Below, one piece after another: positions 16,546 through 25,379 of a stretch of 64,000 bases of DNA. Each line of letters opens with the position of its first letter. The stretch's first letter is position 1. Under the pieces are notes generated by a model that saw nothing but the letters and a program-made list of their open reading frames with translations, did no database searches and had not been told where the DNA came from. The stretch is from Acidobacteriota bacterium (GTDB lineage: Bacteria; Acidobacteriota; Terriglobia; Bryobacterales; Bryobacteraceae): positions 39,371 through 103,370 of the forward strand of contig JAPKYX010000018.1 in assembly GCA_026394075.1 (NCBI GenBank). Reading direction: 5' to 3'. The position numbers and the translations under genes were made by a program.

Positions 16546-19500
16546 TTAGCCTCGGAGGAGGGCCAGCACAGCCTGCGGGGCGGAGTTGGCCTGCGCGAGG
16601 GCGGCAACGCCGGCCTGCGAGACAATCTGCGCCTTGGTCAGGTTGGCCGCTTCCGCCGCCAGATCGGCGTCACGAATGCGGGATTCCGATGCCGCCAGGT
16701 TGGTCAGCTGGGAGCTGGCCAGGTTGACGGCGAAGTTCAGCTGGTTCTGACCGCGACCGACGACGGCTTGGGCATTACCCAAGGCCGAAACGGCTGCCGA
16801 TAGAGCGCTCACCGCGGATTCGGCAGCAGCCTGCGTGTCGATGGCGCTGTTGGAACCCGCGCCCACGACGGCCGACTTGTCGATGCCGCCCGAAGGCTGC
16901 GTGAAACCAGTGGCGCCCGGCGTGGAGCCGACGCCCACTTCAAAGCCACCGCCGCTGCTGAGGAAGCGGATCTTCTCCGCGCCGCCCGTGTTTTCCTTGA
17001 CGGCCACGATCTGCTTGAGCGTAGCGTTGTTGGATTGCTGGAGCGAATCGTTGATCGCCTTCACGGCGTCATCGATGGTGCGGCCATTGCGGGCGCCGTT
17101 GTCGTTGCGCAGCGTGACGCTCAAGCTCTGCTTGGTGCCAGAGGCGTCGCTGGCGGTGATGGTGACGGACTGGTCGTCGCCACCGAAGGCGAGGTCGGTG
17201 TAGGTGATGGCCGTGGTGGCGTTGGCGCCGGCGGCATTCACCGTCGCGCTGGTGGCGGAGGCTCCTTGGGACACTGTGCCCGTGAAGGTTGAACCCGCCT
17301 TGCCAAAGCCCAGGTCGGTATTGCCGTAGGTGGTGACGCGGAACGAGGTGTTGTTGTTGGAGGCCAACACCAGTTGATTGGAACCGTCGAAGGAGGCCTG
17401 GAGACCCGCGTTGCGTAGATCACTATCGGCGGCGATAGCCGTGTTGATCTGGTCGGCCACGTCCTGCCGGATGGCGGCAGCGGTGCTGCCAGCGCCCACC
17501 TGCCCGAGGGTCAGTCCGAGGTCGGAGAGGGTGACGCTGCCCGTCCCCGTGGAAACCACAACGGACGAATTGGCACCGGTGGTGTTGGACCGGAGACGGA
17601 GAGAGGAGTTGGCACCAGTGCCCACCACGTCCGCCGTGACGCCGATGTTGGCAGCAGTGATGTCGGCGGCGATGTCGCTGATGGTGTCGCCGGTCGTCAG
17701 GGTGACTGCGGCAGCAGCGGTTCCGTCCACCACCAGGAAGAGGCTGGTGGTGGCCAGGGTGATGGCACCCGCACCCACGGCAGTTCCGGTGACTTGGCCA
17801 CGGTCAGAAAGCTGAGTGACCGTGACGGAGTTGCCTGAGCTGGCCGCGCCATTCAGAGAGAACTGCAACGTACCCTGCTGAGAAGTGTTGGCTGCATCAA
17901 ACGTTCCCGAGAACGAAGAACCGGCAGTGATGGTGGTGTAGTCAAACGTGGCACCGCTACCCGCCTGGAAGGAGCCAAAGCCAAGCTTGTTCTGCGTGTC
18001 ACCGGTCACCGAAACCTGGAAGCTCTCGCCGTTGGAGCCCTTGAAGACCAGGTTGTTGCCCGCCACCGCGGTGGATAGCGTGATGCCAGCCGCCAGCAGG
18101 GAGCTATTGTTGCTGACCTTGCTGACCAGGTCCGTGAGAACCGATGAAACAGTGCTGGTTCCGGCCGTGATCGCGTTGAGCGAAACATCCACCGGGCTGT
18201 CTAAACCGCCGCCCTGGAACCGGAAGGTGATGTCACCCGCGGCCTGGAAGGTGTTGGTGGTGGACGTCGTGCCGGCGGTCAGGCCCAGCGCCGTGTAGGC
18301 GTTAGTGGCCGAGGTGTTCACCGTGACGGTGTCGCCAGAGTTGGTGGCCGTCAGCGTGATCCGGTTGTTGGATTCGACGGTGGCCGTCACCTTGTTGGCC
18401 AGAACGCCGACCGAGGCCGCAATCTGAGTGTTGATGTCGGCCGCGATCTGGGCCTTGGTGAGGTTAGTGCCGCCGGTGAGGGTGAGCGACGCCGTCTGCC
18501 CGCCGACAGTTAGGTTGATCAGGTCAGTTGAACCGGTGGTGATAGTAGCCGTGGCGCCGGTGTTAGTGGCGGTCAGGTTGGCACCGCCCGCCACCGCCCG
18601 GTTGCCCTGGACGCGGGCGTTGACATCGGCGCCGGTGGAGGCAGACGCGGCTGTGGTGGTGACCACAGCACCTGTGGTGTTCAAGCCCAGGCGCGAGGCT
18701 AGGGTGCCGTTGGTGATGGCCACCGAAGACGTGGAACTGTTGCCTTTGGACTTGATGACAACCTGGTTGCCTTCCAGGTAGGCGGTCGCCGCGGCCGCAA
18801 AGTTGGTGTTGGCGTTCAACTGCGAGACGATGGAACCCTTGGAGGTGGTGCCGCCCGCGAGGTTGTCAGTAAAGGACACAGCGATCGCCGAGCCGCCATC
18901 AATGGCGACACTTAGAGAAGTGGCACCGTTGGTGTTGACATTGACGCCGGTGTCGGAGCCCGTGGTGGAGGCATTGCGCTCGTACTTGCCCAACAAGGCA
19001 TTGGCCGTGCGGTCGCCGGCTTCCACCTGGAAAGCCGTGGTGGAGGAGTTGAAGGCCAACTGCTGCTTGCCGGTGGAATCCGTGACAACGGAAGCCCGGA
19101 TGCCGGCATTCTTCAAAGCGGTAGCCGATTGCGTACCGGCCGCACCGGCGGAGTCGATCGCGCTATTGATGTTGGCCACCAGGTCGGCCGTGCTGCCGAC
19201 GGCATTGGTGTTGACATCAATGTTGACGCCCTGACCGGAGAAGCCCGGCCCACGCAGGGTGAAGCGGGTCTTGTTGGCGGAGGCGAGCGAGGCGCTGTTG
19301 GAGGCGTTGCCCAGAATCTGCGCCAGGCTGGTGGTGGAAGAACCGGTACCAATGTCGGTGCCGTCGACACCCTTCGCCTGCACGCCCTTCAGGCCCAGGC
19401 TCTTGGTGTCAACCGTGGAGGCGGACAGATCAAGCGCCACGGCGCCGTTGCTGATCTGGGTGATGCCGCCGGAGGCCTTGCCGCCACCGATGAACACCGA

Positions 19501-19923
19501 CAGCGACTTGGCGAACTCGCCAGACGTGTTCAGGCCGATGGCCTGCGCCTGACGGTCAATTTCACCGAGGACGCTCTGGAATTCGCTGTTCAGCACGGTG
19601 CGCGAACCGGTGAAGGTTCCCGAAGCGGACTGGGTGGCCAGGGTACGGGCGCGGTCGAGCAGTTTCGAAATGTTGTTGATGCCGCCGTCGATGATCTGCA
19701 GCTGGCTGAGACCGTCGTTGGCGTTACGGATACCTTGAGTCAACACCGCCTGGTCGGAACGGAACCCGTTGGCGATGGCCAAGCCCGCGGCGTCGTCGCC
19801 GGAGGCCGTGATGCGCAAGCCGCTGGTGACGCGGCCAATGGTCTTTTGCTGGAAGTCGCTGTTGACGCGCAGATACTCTTGAGCCTGCAAGGCAGCGATG
19901 TTGGTGTTGGTGGAAAATGCCAC
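16546..19923 (-). CDS. fliC: Giant flagellin with repeated hook-IN-like modules
   Basis: An 1125-residue flagellin, far above the usual 270-550. Residues 1-140 are the conserved D0/D1 N-terminus (SSGLRITASGDDAAGLAIAN-type block, shown here as TSGLRITASGDDAAGLAI) and 1025-1125 the conserved C-terminus (AVVGRGQNQLNFAVNLASSQ, then SRIRDADLAAEAANLTKAQI, ending QAVLALLRG). Between them lie about seven diverged modules at roughly 210-312, 330-415, 465-550, 560-650, 685-805, 815-875 and 900-1008, each ending in a pattern like L-x-F-x-S...F-x-V...LGF, as in Flagellin_IN motifs. No cysteine is present, as expected. The start is GTG 19923 with GGAGAG seven bases upstream. Upstream csrA and fliW on the same strand point to post-transcriptional control. 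Confidence 0.95.
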   Translation of the reverse strand: MAFSTNTNIAALQAQEYLRVNSDFQQKTIGRVTSGLRITASGDDAAGLAIANGFRSDQAVLTQGIRNANDGLSQLQIIDGGINNISKLLDRARTLATQSASGTFTGSRTVLNSEFQSVLGEIDRQAQAIGLNTSGEFAKSLSVFIGGGKASGGITQISNGAVALDLSASTVDTKSLGLKGVQAKGVDGTDIGTGSSTTSLAQILGNASNSASLASANKTRFTLRGPGFSGQGVNIDVNTNAVGSTADLVANINSAIDSAGAAGTQSATALKNAGIRASVVTDSTGKQQLAFNSSTTAFQVEAGDRTANALLGKYERNASTTGSDTGVNVNTNGATSLSVAIDGGSAIAVSFTDNLAGGTTSKGSIVSQLNANTNFAAAATAYLEGNQVVIKSKGNSSTSSVAITNGTLASRLGLNTTGAVVTTTAASASTGADVNARVQGNRAVAGGANLTATNTGATATITTGSTDLINLTVGGQTASLTLTGGTNLTKAQIAADINTQIAASVGVLANKVTATVESNNRITLTATNSGDTVTVNTSATNAYTALGLTAGTTSTTNTFQAAGDITFRFQGGGLDSPVDVSLNAITAGTSTVSSVLTDLVSKVSNNSSLLAAGITLSTAVAGNNLVFKGSNGESFQVSVTGDTQNKLGFGSFQAGSGATFDYTTITAGSSFSGTFDAANTSQQGTLQFSLNGAASSGNSVTVTQLSDRGQVTGTAVGAGAITLATTSLFLVVDGTAAAAVTLTTGDTISDIAADITAANIGVTADVVGTGANSSLRLRSNTTGANSSVVVSTGTGSVTLSDLGLTLGQVGAGSTAAAIRQDVADQINTAIAADSDLRNAGLQASFDGSNQLVLASNNNTSFRVTTYGNTDLGFGKAGSTFTGTVSQGASATSATVNAAGANATTAITYTDLAFGGDDQSVTITASDASGTKQSLSVTLRNDNGARNGRTIDDAVKAINDSLQQSNNATLKQIVAVKENTGGAEKIRFLSSGGGFEVGVGSTPGATGFTQPSGGIDKSAVVGAGSNSAIDTQAAAESAVSALSAAVSALGNAQAVVGRGQNQLNFAVNLASSQLTNLAASESRIRDADLAAEAANLTKAQIVSQAGVAALAQANSAPQAVLALLRG

Positions 19924-19929
19924 TGTTTT

Positions 19930-20002
19930 CTCTCCGTGAAGTGTAGGTTCCGCCCGGCGGCTGGGCCGTCTGACGTAAGGTCAAGGCGGGAATCCTTTCC
20001 CG
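19930..20002 (-). promoter_or_regulatory. Flagellin mRNA leader with candidate CsrA sites
   Basis: On the - strand the leader holds a hairpin CGGGAA-AGGA-TTCCCG (19987-20002) with GGA in the loop, the classic CsrA target shape. A second GGA lies at 19949-19951, and a third (19933-19935) is part of the GGAGAG ribosome site. A loop site plus one over the ribosome site matches the design known for the hag leader bound by CsrA in Bacillus. Binding is inferred. Confidence 0.6.
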
Positions 20003-20115
20003 TCAGTTCTGACCTCACGGGGCATATCGGAACCCAGCTACGGGGTGTGAGAGAAATTTTGAAATTTGCTTGACAGCGGTATGCGCCCCGGGGAATGGCC
20101 GCGTCAAGCCAAGGG

Positions 20116-20340
20116 TTAGCGCAGCCGTTCCAGCAAACCAGCCAACCCCGCGGGCACGGCATTGCGGGCCGCCGAACGGTTGGCCTGGGAGGTCTCGAAG
20201 ATCTCCTTACGCAGGATCAGGACCTCTTTGGGGGCGCGAATCCCCAACTTCACCTGCGAGCCTTCAATCTCGAGTACCTCAACTTCGGTGTTCTCGCCCA
20301 ACAGGAGACATTCGCCCGCGCGCCGCCGGATCACCAGCAT
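20116..20340 (-). CDS. csrA: Carbon storage regulator CsrA
   Basis: A 74-residue RNA-binding protein that starts MLVIRRRAGE and contains the conserved VKLGIRAPKEV and Arg44 (in LRKEIF), the residues that contact GGA in target RNA. ATG 20340 is one base after the fliW stop, so the two are co-translated. The C-terminal tail after residue 50 is longer than in E. coli, as is common where FliW is present. Its likely target is the flagellin mRNA encoded just downstream, whose leader has GGA sites. A longer upstream open frame is only fliW overlap. Confidence 0.95.
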   Translation of the reverse strand: MLVIRRRAGECLLLGENTEVEVLEIEGSQVKLGIRAPKEVLILRKEIFETSQANRSAARNAVPAGLAGLLERLR

Positions 20341-20341
20341 C

Positions 20342-20773
20342 TTATGCCGCCCCCGGAAATAGCGGTTCAGCCGCCGAGTACACGGCATCATCGCGTACAG
20401 CCTGCACCGCGACACGATCCTGGCGGTGGACCACAATGGGCCCCAGCAAGTTGGCGGTGGGCACCCCGGCATCGGGCATGCAGACGATCGCCAGGCTCAG
20501 CAGATCGCGCGCCATGTCGGTAACACCCAGAATGCGGCGGTATTCGTCGCTCAGCTTCAGCTGATAGCCGCGGTCGATCGTCTCCACCGGCAAGGTGACA
20601 AAGAATAGTCCCGGCGACGTTACGCTTTGGAGAAAGACGACGGGTTGCGACTGGGGCCGCTCGATGGCCACAAACGCCTTCTCGTATTCAAAGCCCGGCA
20701 GGCCTTGCGGGAAGTGAATGATGTCCGCGTCGGCGCAATCGATGGGCCCGAAGGAGTTGGTCTCGATCCTCAT
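20342..20773 (-). CDS. fliW: Flagellar assembly factor FliW
   Basis: A 143-residue protein with FliW features: the opening RIETNSFGPIDCADADIIHFPQGLPGFE-type block, then PVVFLQSVTSPGLFFVTLP and LGPIVVHR near the C-terminus. In Bacillus and others FliW binds either unpolymerised flagellin or CsrA, releasing CsrA to block flagellin translation. The gene order fliW-csrA-flagellin on one strand fits that three-part switch. It is divergent from recA with 126 bp between. Confidence 0.94.
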   Translation of the reverse strand: MRIETNSFGPIDCADADIIHFPQGLPGFEYEKAFVAIERPQSQPVVFLQSVTSPGLFFVTLPVETIDRGYQLKLSDEYRRILGVTDMARDLLSLAIVCMPDAGVPTANLLGPIVVHRQDRVAVQAVRDDAVYSAAEPLFPGAA

Positions 20774-20834
20774 GCAGCTAGAGTGCTATCGGCGGATCCG
20801 CCCAAACTCTTCAATTGCCGCAGCATCTAGAAAT

Positions 20835-20846
20835 AAACAAATGTTT
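20835..20846. repeat. Inverted repeat in the fliW/recA divergent region
   Basis: AAACA-AA-TGTTT, 54 bp upstream of the recA start and in the spacer shared with fliW. It is placed where an SOS operator could lie, but it does not match the GAAC-N4-GTTC or CTG-N10-CAG LexA boxes, so assignment is open. Confidence 0.3.
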
Positions 20847-20899
20847 TACGAGAATCTTTCCCAGCTCGCCACACTAGCGATCCATGGAGGATTCCGTGT

Positions 20900-21958
20900 A
20901 TGCCCATGACTGAGGATCGCCGGCGCCAGATTCACCAGGCGCTGCTACAAATGGACAAGCAGTTCGGCAAAGGGGCGGTGCACCAGTTCGGCACCGGCAC
21001 CGTAGTTCCCGTATCCGTCATCAGCTCCGGCTCAGTGTCGCTCGATGCGGCTCTCGGCGTGGGGGGCTTTCCGCGCGGCCGGGTGATCGAGATTTTCGGC
21101 CCGGAATCATCGGGCAAGACGACGCTGGCACTTCATGTGGTGGCTGAGGCGCAGAAGGTGGGCGGGGCGGCGGCATTTATTGATGCCGAGCACGCGCTGG
21201 ACCCCGACTACGCCAAGCGTCTGGGCGTGGAATTGGACGAACTGCTGATCTCGCAACCCGATTCCGGCGAACAAGCGCTGGAGATCGCCGCCACCATGGT
21301 GGCCACCGGCGCGATCGACGTGGTGGTGGTGGATTCGGTGGCGGCGCTGGTGCCCAAAGCCGAGCTGGAAGGCGAAATGGGAGATTCGCACATGGGCCTG
21401 CAAGCCCGGCTGATGTCGCAGGCGCTCCGCAAGCTGACCGGGGCGGTCTCGAAAACCAACTGCTGCCTCATCTTCATCAATCAGGTTCGGGAAAAGATCG
21501 GCGTCGTATTCGGCAACCCGGAAACCACTACCGGCGGCCGGGCGCTGAAGTTCTATGCCTCAGTGCGCGCCGAAGTCCGCCGCACCGGGCCGATCAAGGA
21601 TGGCGAAGCGGTCATCGGGAACCGGACCAAGGTGAAGCTGGTGAAGAACAAGGTAGCTGCTCCGTTCCGCGAAGCTGAGTTCGACATTCTCTACGGCGAA
21701 GGGATCTCGCGGGAGGGAGACCTGCTGGACGTGGCCGTCCTGGAACAGCTGGTGGAGAAATCCGGCACCTGGTACAGCTACCGGGGCGAGCGGCTGGGCC
21801 AAGGCCGGGAGAACGCTCGCCAGTTCCTGAAAACAAACCCCTTGCAGCGCAATGCCCTCGACAAAGTGCTGCGGGAGCGGCTGGCGGCCAAACGGGCCGA
21901 ACAATTGGAGCGCCTGCGGGCGATCCCGGACGAACAATCCCAGGCCGCGCGAGCCTAG
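20900..21958 (+). CDS. recA: Recombinase A
   Basis: A 352-residue RecA, of normal length. Walker [10 protein letters not shown] lies at about residues 68-76, Walker B in [12 protein letters not shown], the loop L1/L2 region spans [22 protein letters not shown] to [21 protein letters not shown], and the C-terminal domain ends in an acidic/Ala tail. It performs homologous strand exchange and triggers LexA self-cleavage. GGAGG at 20886-20890 supports ATG 20900. The sequence is somewhat divergent ([13 protein letters not shown] where most have a different loop) but all key residues are present. Confidence 0.98.
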   Translation: MPMTEDRRRQIHQALLQMDKQFGKGAVHQFGTGTVVPVSVISSGSVSLDAALGVGGFPRGRVIEIFGPESSGKTTLALHVVAEAQKVGGAAAFIDAEHALDPDYAKRLGVELDELLISQPDSGEQALEIAATMVATGAIDVVVVDSVAALVPKAELEGEMGDSHMGLQARLMSQALRKLTGAVSKTNCCLIFINQVREKIGVVFGNPETTTGGRALKFYASVRAEVRRTGPIKDGEAVIGNRTKVKLVKNKVAAPFREAEFDILYGEGISREGDLLDVAVLEQLVEKSGTWYSYRGERLGQGRENARQFLKTNPLQRNALDKVLRERLAAKRAEQLERLRAIPDEQSQAARA

Positions 21959-22004
21959 CCGTTCAGGTCCGGCATACTACACTACAGATACGGGCCGCCG
22001 CCGG

Positions 22005-23387
22005 GTGGTGCCGCGACTTTGGGCTTTGCCCACTGGTTTGAGGAGCGAATTTCTGTTCACCACCGCGGAGGCCCAGCCACCACTGCACTCGGCCCATTAC
22101 AAGCTCTTGCGGGCCAAAATTGAAGGCCGTACCGCGAAAGTAGGCGTGGTTGGCTTGGGCTACGTCGGCCTGCCGCTGGCCGTCGAGTATGCCAAGATCG
22201 GCTTCGAAGTCATTGGGATCGACCTGGCGGAGCGCAAGGTGGAGGCTATCAACCGGGGCGAGTCCTACATCCAGGACGTCCCTTCCGCGGAAGTAGCGGA
22301 ATTGGTCCGTTCCGGAAAACTGCGCGCAACCACCAGCTTTGCCGCCGTCGCCGGCCTGGACACGATCAACATCTGCGTCCCGACACCGCTACGCAAGACG
22401 AAAGACCCGGATATGAGCTTCATCGTCGCCTCCTGCGAGGCGATTGCGGAGCACTTCCATGCCGGCATGCTGGTCATCCTGGAATCCACCACCTACCCCG
22501 GCACCACCGACGAACTGGTGCGGCCGATCCTCGAAAAACCCGGCCTCCGCGTGGGGGAAGAGTTCTTTCTCTGTTTTTCACCGGAGCGGGTGGACCCGGG
22601 CAATCCGCAGTTCCACACCAAGAACATCCCCAAAGTAGTCGGCGGCACCACCCCGGCTTGTGGCGAGCTGGGGCAACTCTTTTATGCTCAAGCGCTCGAC
22701 CATGTCGTGGGCGTCAGTTCGACGCAGGCCGCCGAAATGGCCAAGTTGCTCGAAAACACTTTCCGGATGATCAACATCGGGCTGGTGAATGAACTGGCCG
22801 TGATGTGTTCCCGCATGGGCATCGATGTCTGGGAAGTGATCGACGCCGCCGCCACGAAGCCCTTTGGTTTCATGCCGTTCTACCCAGGCCCGGGCCTGGG
22901 CGGGCACTGTATCCCGATCGATCCGTTCTACCTCTCCTGGAAGTCCAAGCAGGCCGGCATTGAGGCGCGCTTTATCGAGTTGGCCGGCTATATCAACGGT
23001 CAGATGCCGCATTTTGTGGTGGACAAGATCCAGTGGGCGCTTAATGAGCAGTCGAAGCCGCTGAAGGGCTCCCATATCCACATCATGGGCGTTGCCTACA
23101 AACGGGATATTGACGACGTACGGGAGTCGCCCGCGCTGGACATCGTCCATCTGTTGATGCGAACCGGCGCCAGGATTACCTACGAGGATCCCTTTATCCC
23201 CACGTTGCAGCACGAGAACCTCCCCTTGGAGTCACAGCCAGGGCTCGCCCCAGCGGCCGATTGCGTGGTGATCGTCACCAATCACGAGAAGTTTGACTAT
23301 CCACTTCTGGTCGAACAGTCCCAGTTGATCGTCGACACGCGCAATGCCTGCAAGGGATTGAAGTCGCCCAAGATCGTTCGGCTGTAG
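22005..23387 (+). CDS. UDP-GlcNAc/UDP-sugar 6-dehydrogenase (WbpA/TviB type)
   Basis: A nucleotide-sugar dehydrogenase that oxidises the C6 alcohol of a UDP-hexose to the acid with two NAD+. The Rossmann site is VGVVGLGYVGLPLAVEYAKIG, the catalytic Cys lies in GPGLGGHCIPIDPFYL, and the C-terminal domain includes MGVAYKRDIDDVRESPALD. The Gly-Gly-His-Cys-Ile-Pro pattern fits the WbpA/TviB (UDP-N-acetylhexosamine) group better than UDP-glucose dehydrogenase. The start is uncertain: GTG 22005, TTG 22038 and a CTG at 22053 with GAGGAG seven bases upstream are all possible; the open frame extends back into recA. It could supply uronic acids for the polysaccharide cluster that begins 2 kb downstream. 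Confidence 0.9.
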   Translation: MVPRLWALPTGLRSEFLFTTAEAQPPLHSAHYKLLRAKIEGRTAKVGVVGLGYVGLPLAVEYAKIGFEVIGIDLAERKVEAINRGESYIQDVPSAEVAELVRSGKLRATTSFAAVAGLDTINICVPTPLRKTKDPDMSFIVASCEAIAEHFHAGMLVILESTTYPGTTDELVRPILEKPGLRVGEEFFLCFSPERVDPGNPQFHTKNIPKVVGGTTPACGELGQLFYAQALDHVVGVSSTQAAEMAKLLENTFRMINIGLVNELAVMCSRMGIDVWEVIDAAATKPFGFMPFYPGPGLGGHCIPIDPFYLSWKSKQAGIEARFIELAGYINGQMPHFVVDKIQWALNEQSKPLKGSHIHIMGVAYKRDIDDVRESPALDIVHLLMRTGARITYEDPFIPTLQHENLPLESQPGLAPAADCVVIVTNHEKFDYPLLVEQSQLIVDTRNACKGLKSPKIVRL

Positions 23388-23445
23388 CGCAAGTCCCCGT
23401 CGCCGCGCGATCCGCACCGGGCGGCCGCTGGTCCTAGAATGGACC

Positions 23446-24240
23446 ATGCGGCTACTCACTACCTGTCTGTTCGCTTCACTGCTTTCGGCCCAAACCTCGC
23501 GCGAGCTCAGTTCCATCAACTGGATGGAGTTTCGCGATCTGGTACCGAAGAAGATCGAAACCGTTCTTGTCCCGCTCGGCACTCTAGAAGCCCACGGCGT
23601 CACCGGCAACGGCACCGACATCACGGCCCCGGTCGCCATCTCCAAGGCGATGGCGGAACGGGTAAATGCGCTGGTGGCGCCAGTTGTCTCCTACGGCATC
23701 ACGGGCCGCTTAGACGCCTTTGCCGGCGGGTTCACCATCAGCGATGAGGCCTACCGGGCTTATGTCGGCGATGTCCTGCGCGGGATGGCCCGCATCGGCT
23801 TCAAGAACATCATCCTCATCAACGGCCACGGCGGCCAAAGCGCGGTACTGGCGGATTTGGCGGAAAAGATCGGCCGCGAGAAAAGCGTTCGGATTCTTTC
23901 GATCGATTGGTGGAGCTACTGCTCCGACGTCACCTATCGCACTTTCAACGAGGACGGCGGACACGCCGGGTGGAACGAGACCGCCATGATCCAGGCCATC
24001 GACCGCGCCCAGGTCCGGCAGGATCTCTACGACGATTCACTCGCCTTACCGCGCCAAACGGCAGGCACCTGGTCCGCCTACCCCTTCCCGGCGTCCATCA
24101 TCCTGTACCAGCCCAAGCAGGGCTACGTGAAGTTCGACCAGGGGAAGGCGGATGCGTACTTTAAGGGTGTAGTGGACAAACTGGTGGATCTGACAAATTC
24201 AACGGTTAAGCTGTGGGATAAGGCTGGCATCTTCAAATAG
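23446..24240 (+). CDS. Creatininase-family amidohydrolase, exported
   Basis: A 264-residue protein of the creatinine amidohydrolase (creatininase/MftE) fold with a short signal peptide (residues 1-16, ending LLSA). Metal and active-site motifs are GTLEAHGVTGNGTDI (Glu and His, then Asp), INGHGGQ, and DGGHAGWNETA. The signal peptide is unusual for this mostly cytoplasmic family but is common in Acidobacteriota. The substrate cannot be assigned; the family hydrolyses cyclic or linear amides. Confidence 0.88.
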   Translation: MRLLTTCLFASLLSAQTSRELSSINWMEFRDLVPKKIETVLVPLGTLEAHGVTGNGTDITAPVAISKAMAERVNALVAPVVSYGITGRLDAFAGGFTISDEAYRAYVGDVLRGMARIGFKNIILINGHGGQSAVLADLAEKIGREKSVRILSIDWWSYCSDVTYRTFNEDGGHAGWNETAMIQAIDRAQVRQDLYDDSLALPRQTAGTWSAYPFPASIILYQPKQGYVKFDQGKADAYFKGVVDKLVDLTNSTVKLWDKAGIFK

Positions 24241-24266
24241 AGTTCTGGCCAGCCGTCGAAAAACGA

Positions 24267-24302
24267 ACCGGCCCGCTTGCCCAAAAAGGCGAGCGGGCCG
24301 GT
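24267..24302 (-). terminator. Rho-independent terminator for the FecR-like gene
   Basis: A 15-bp GC-rich stem (one G-U pair) with a CAAAAA/TTTTTG loop. On the - strand it is followed by TCGTTTTTCG, a T-rich tract, about 25 bp past the end of the FecR-like gene. It may also stop transcripts of the convergent creatininase gene. Confidence 0.8.
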
Positions 24303-24324
24303 CAGATCAAACGGTGAGGATGAG

Positions 24325-25149
24325 CTAGTTGGACTGAGAGGCCAGAGTGCCAGCCGTCACGCCGACCGCACCCAGGACACCCACGACGATCCAGATTTTG
24401 GCCAAGCTCGACAGCCCAGCAACCGGGGCCTGAGGAGCCGGTGAGGGAGCAGGCATCGGAGCCGGTTCGTCGGTCAGACGATTCAGCCGGGCCACTTCGA
24501 TCACTTGGGTGGAGCGGTCAGCGGACGCCTTCGGAGCACCCGTCACCTGGATCCGGCGACCGATCTCGCGGTCGAGGCCGTTACCATTCAATTCCACCTT
24601 CAAGCCAGAAACTTCATCGGGAAGCACATAGTGCCCGTTCTCGCGAGCCAGACGTCCCGTCATGGTGGAGCTGGCAGCCGCACCAGTGGGCTGCAAACCC
24701 AGCGCCCGACCTGCCGTCAGGTTCGCCACCGGCATGCCGCTGGCATCGGTCACCTTGACGACGCCCGAGAGCGCGGCCACCAGGACATAGTCCTTCTTCA
24801 TCTCAACCCGAGCCTGCGCCGCATCGCCCGTCACGCGAAAGCCCATCGCTTCAACAGCATAAGCATTCTTGCCGGCCAGTTGGCTGACACCCCGCTCCAA
24901 CACTACGCGATCAGCGAAAACCTTCGCTTGCGACTCACGATCCAAAGCAACGTTGGACCCGCCGGACAACTGCAACATTGAGGGGAAAGCCGAGGTCTTC
25001 ACGGAAGCGCCAGCCGCCAGATTGGCATTTCCGTCCACCGTCGTGTTGTTCACTTCCAGACGGCCGTGGGTGACCGCGACCCCGATAGCGGGACTCGCGG
25101 CAAACGCCGATCCCATAACCATGCTGAGGACTACCAAGCTTTTGTTCAT
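24325..25149 (-). CDS. FecR-like exported protein with C-terminal membrane helix
   Basis: A 274-residue protein with a signal peptide (residues 1-18, SAFA), a FecR-like beta-rich domain (VAVTHGRLEVNNTTVDGNANLAAGASVKT, then VALDRESQAKVFADRVVLERG and a second part VLVAALSGVVKVTD), a Pro-rich linker (APMPAPSPAPQAP) and a C-terminal membrane helix (IWIVVGVLGAVGVTAGTLA). FecR domains often sense or bind at the envelope in exopolysaccharide loci. It stands divergent from the polysaccharide + strand arm, separated by 230 bp. The exact role is unknown. Confidence 0.7.
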   Translation of the reverse strand: MNKSLVVLSMVMGSAFAASPAIGVAVTHGRLEVNNTTVDGNANLAAGASVKTSAFPSMLQLSGGSNVALDRESQAKVFADRVVLERGVSQLAGKNAYAVEAMGFRVTGDAAQARVEMKKDYVLVAALSGVVKVTDASGMPVANLTAGRALGLQPTGAAASSTMTGRLARENGHYVLPDEVSGLKVELNGNGLDREIGRRIQVTGAPKASADRSTQVIEVARLNRLTDEPAPMPAPSPAPQAPVAGLSSLAKIWIVVGVLGAVGVTAGTLASQSN

Positions 25150-25337
25150 TTCAGAAACCCATATTCCTTATCGTTCTGCATCAAGCCGCTAGGACCTTTT
25201 CGATCGCCAAAAGGCCAAAACTGTCACCGAATCCCATCTTCGCCTAGCCTACAGGCCCAGCAGAAGATCGCCTATTGAGGTATTATCGCATTTCAGCCAG
25301 GAAAAACAAGTGTAATCTATTCGGCTAACCGCTGAAC

Positions 25338-25354
25338 CTTGTTAACGTTACAAG
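25338..25354. repeat. Palindrome upstream of the + strand polysaccharide arm
   Basis: CTTGT and ACAAG flank TAACGTT, itself nearly symmetric, 25 bp before the first gene. It may be an operator for the arm. The remainder of the 230-base spacer (25150-25379) shows no clear promoter consensus on either strand. Confidence 0.35.
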
Positions 25355-25379
25355 GGAATCGGCTGGTTTCGGGGAAAAC

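Noticed and set aside
20024..20030. CCGATAT on the - strand as a sigma28 -10 box for flagellin
   Set aside because: No TAAA-type -35 at the right distance upstream; too weak to call as a promoter.
19129..20073. 314-codon frame opposite the flagellin gene
   Set aside because: A mirror of the repetitive, biased flagellin codons; no domain or ribosome site. The same holds for other + strand frames at 17378-18781.
20070..20075. TTGACA on the + strand near csrA
   Set aside because: No -10 at 16-18 bp and no + strand gene follows.
21852..22004. Extension of the nucleotide-sugar dehydrogenase back into recA
   Set aside because: Overlaps the recA C-terminus in another frame and has no family similarity.
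24325..25149. FecR-like protein as a PEP-CTERM substrate of the exosortase
   Set aside because: It ends in a membrane helix but lacks the PEP motif and the basic tail after the helix.
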